This document shows, one piece after another, positions 63,530 through 64,000 of a DNA stretch of 64,000 nt. Both the position numbers and the translations under genes were made by a program. The number at the start of each line of letters is the position of its first letter. Position 1 is the stretch's first letter. Under the pieces are notes generated by a model. The model searched no databases. It worked only from the letters and a program-made list of their open reading frames with translations, and was not told the DNA's origin. Source of the DNA: Sphingobium naphthae (GTDB taxonomy: Bacteria > Pseudomonadota > Alphaproteobacteria > Sphingomonadales > Sphingomonadaceae); the NCBI RefSeq assembly GCF_020782235.1, contig NZ_JAJGNO010000001.1, forward strand, positions 372,001 to 436,000, read 5' to 3'.

Positions 63530-64000
63530 ATGACCGACACCGACCGCCCCGCTATCGTCGCCTTCGGCCCGCTCTACCCCTATCTGGATGCGGAACTGGA
63601 GCGGCGCTTCACCGTCCATGCCGTGCCGGCCGATGCGGACCTTGCCGCGCTGTCGCCGGCGATCCGGGCGGCGCGGGCGCTGGTCAGCTTCGGGTCGGTC
63701 GGCGCGCCCGCCGCGATCATGGACGCGCTGCCGGCGCTGGAGATGATCGGCCTTTTTTCGGTCGGCTATGACAAGGTCGATATCGACCATGCCCGCGCGA
63801 AGGGCATTCGCGTCACCAACACCCCTGACGTGCTGACCGACGATGTCGCCGACCTGGCCGTCGGGCTGCTTTATGCGACGGTCCGCAACATCGCCGCCAA
63901 TGACCGGCTGGTGCGCGCGGGCGCATGGGCGCAGGGCCGGAAGCCCGCTTTGTCCGCCCGCGTGACCGGATCGCGCATCGGCATTTTGGGGCTGGGCCGC
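63530..64000 (+). CDS. D-2-hydroxyacid dehydrogenase, N-terminal part
   Basis: 157 codons to the window edge, beginning MTDTDRPAIVAFGPL. The N-terminal flavodoxin-like catalytic domain has VSFGSVGAPAAIMDALPALEM and IGLFSVGYDKVDIDHA. Then the hinge TNTPDVLTDDVADLAVGLL and the start of the NAD-binding domain, SRIGILGLGR. The last motif (GxGxxG) is cut by the window edge. Such enzymes act as glyoxylate/hydroxypyruvate reductases or related; the substrate is undecided. Confidence 0.85.
   Translation, partial: MTDTDRPAIVAFGPLYPYLDAELERRFTVHAVPADADLAALSPAIRAARALVSFGSVGAPAAIMDALPALEMIGLFSVGYDKVDIDHARAKGIRVTNTPDVLTDDVADLAVGLLYATVRNIAANDRLVRAGAWAQGRKPALSARVTGSRIGILGLGR

Overview
The window reads as chromosomal DNA of an alphaproteobacterium of the Sphingomonadaceae (Sphingobium/Sphingomonas/Novosphingobium group). 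Grounds: high G+C coding sequence with dense overlapping genes, a UrcA-family protein, an EipA/DUF1134 protein, a hemC-hemD-mitofilin-like cluster divergent from tsaD-gpsA, rsfS-rlmH-envC-ctpA order, an Atm1-type exporter, and a DUF177/CBP3-type/BamE cluster. Family calls rest on motifs and gene order read by eye; no search was run.

Layout. 1-5.5 kb: end of rpe, a heparinase II/III-like gene, a CHASE3-GGDEF diguanylate cyclase broken by a frameshift, and purH. 5.7-9.9 kb: a UrcA protein, then a three-gene glycan-type operon (flavoprotein, GtrA flippase, GT-C-like membrane protein). 9.9-17.7 kb: a Tat-exported MsrB, an ABC exporter pair, queG, a lipoprotein/EI24 pair, adenosine kinase and a polysaccharide flippase. 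17.7-23.1 kb: tsaD-gpsA diverging from hemC-hemD-mitofilin-like gene, then a lipase-like hydrolase. 23.1-31.9 kb: gltX, nadE, prs, a VOC protein, hisN, nadD-rsfS-rlmH-envC. 32-33.4 kb: an AlgX/AlgJ-like SGNH gene inserted between envC and ctpA. 33.5-39.7 kb: ctpA, dsbB-like, coq7, two tandem paralogous secreted cysteine-motif proteins, an Atm1-type exporter and a DUF6891-like protein. 39.9-46.6 kb: a caa3-type cytochrome oxidase island (CtaG-like assembly factor, cytochrome b561, two cytochrome c lipoproteins, subunit II with fused cytochrome c, fused subunit I+III, small membrane protein).

46.74-56.90 kb is a 10.2-kb integrated element next to an intact tRNA-Ser(GCT) gene. A 15-bp direct repeat of the tRNA 3' end marks both ends, and a tyrosine integrase lies just inside the left end. 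It is a decayed prophage: a TOPRIM/RepA-type primase-helicase is joined out of frame to the C-terminal part of a tail tape-measure gene, so the packaging and most structural genes are gone. What remains is an early-type gene chain on the left, two secreted or unknown cargo genes, a minus-strand ribbon-helix-helix gene pair, and a tightly overlapping block of five unknown genes, two with Tat-like signal sequences.

57-64 kb returns to core genes: eipA-like, dinB, a lipoprotein, the DUF177/CBP3-type pair divergent from bamE, metX-metW, and the start of a 2-hydroxyacid dehydrogenase.

The least explained items are the prophage remnant and its cargo, the tandem cysteine-motif paralogues at 36-37 kb, the AlgX-like insertion, and a palindromic dispersed repeat found in two convergent intergenic regions.
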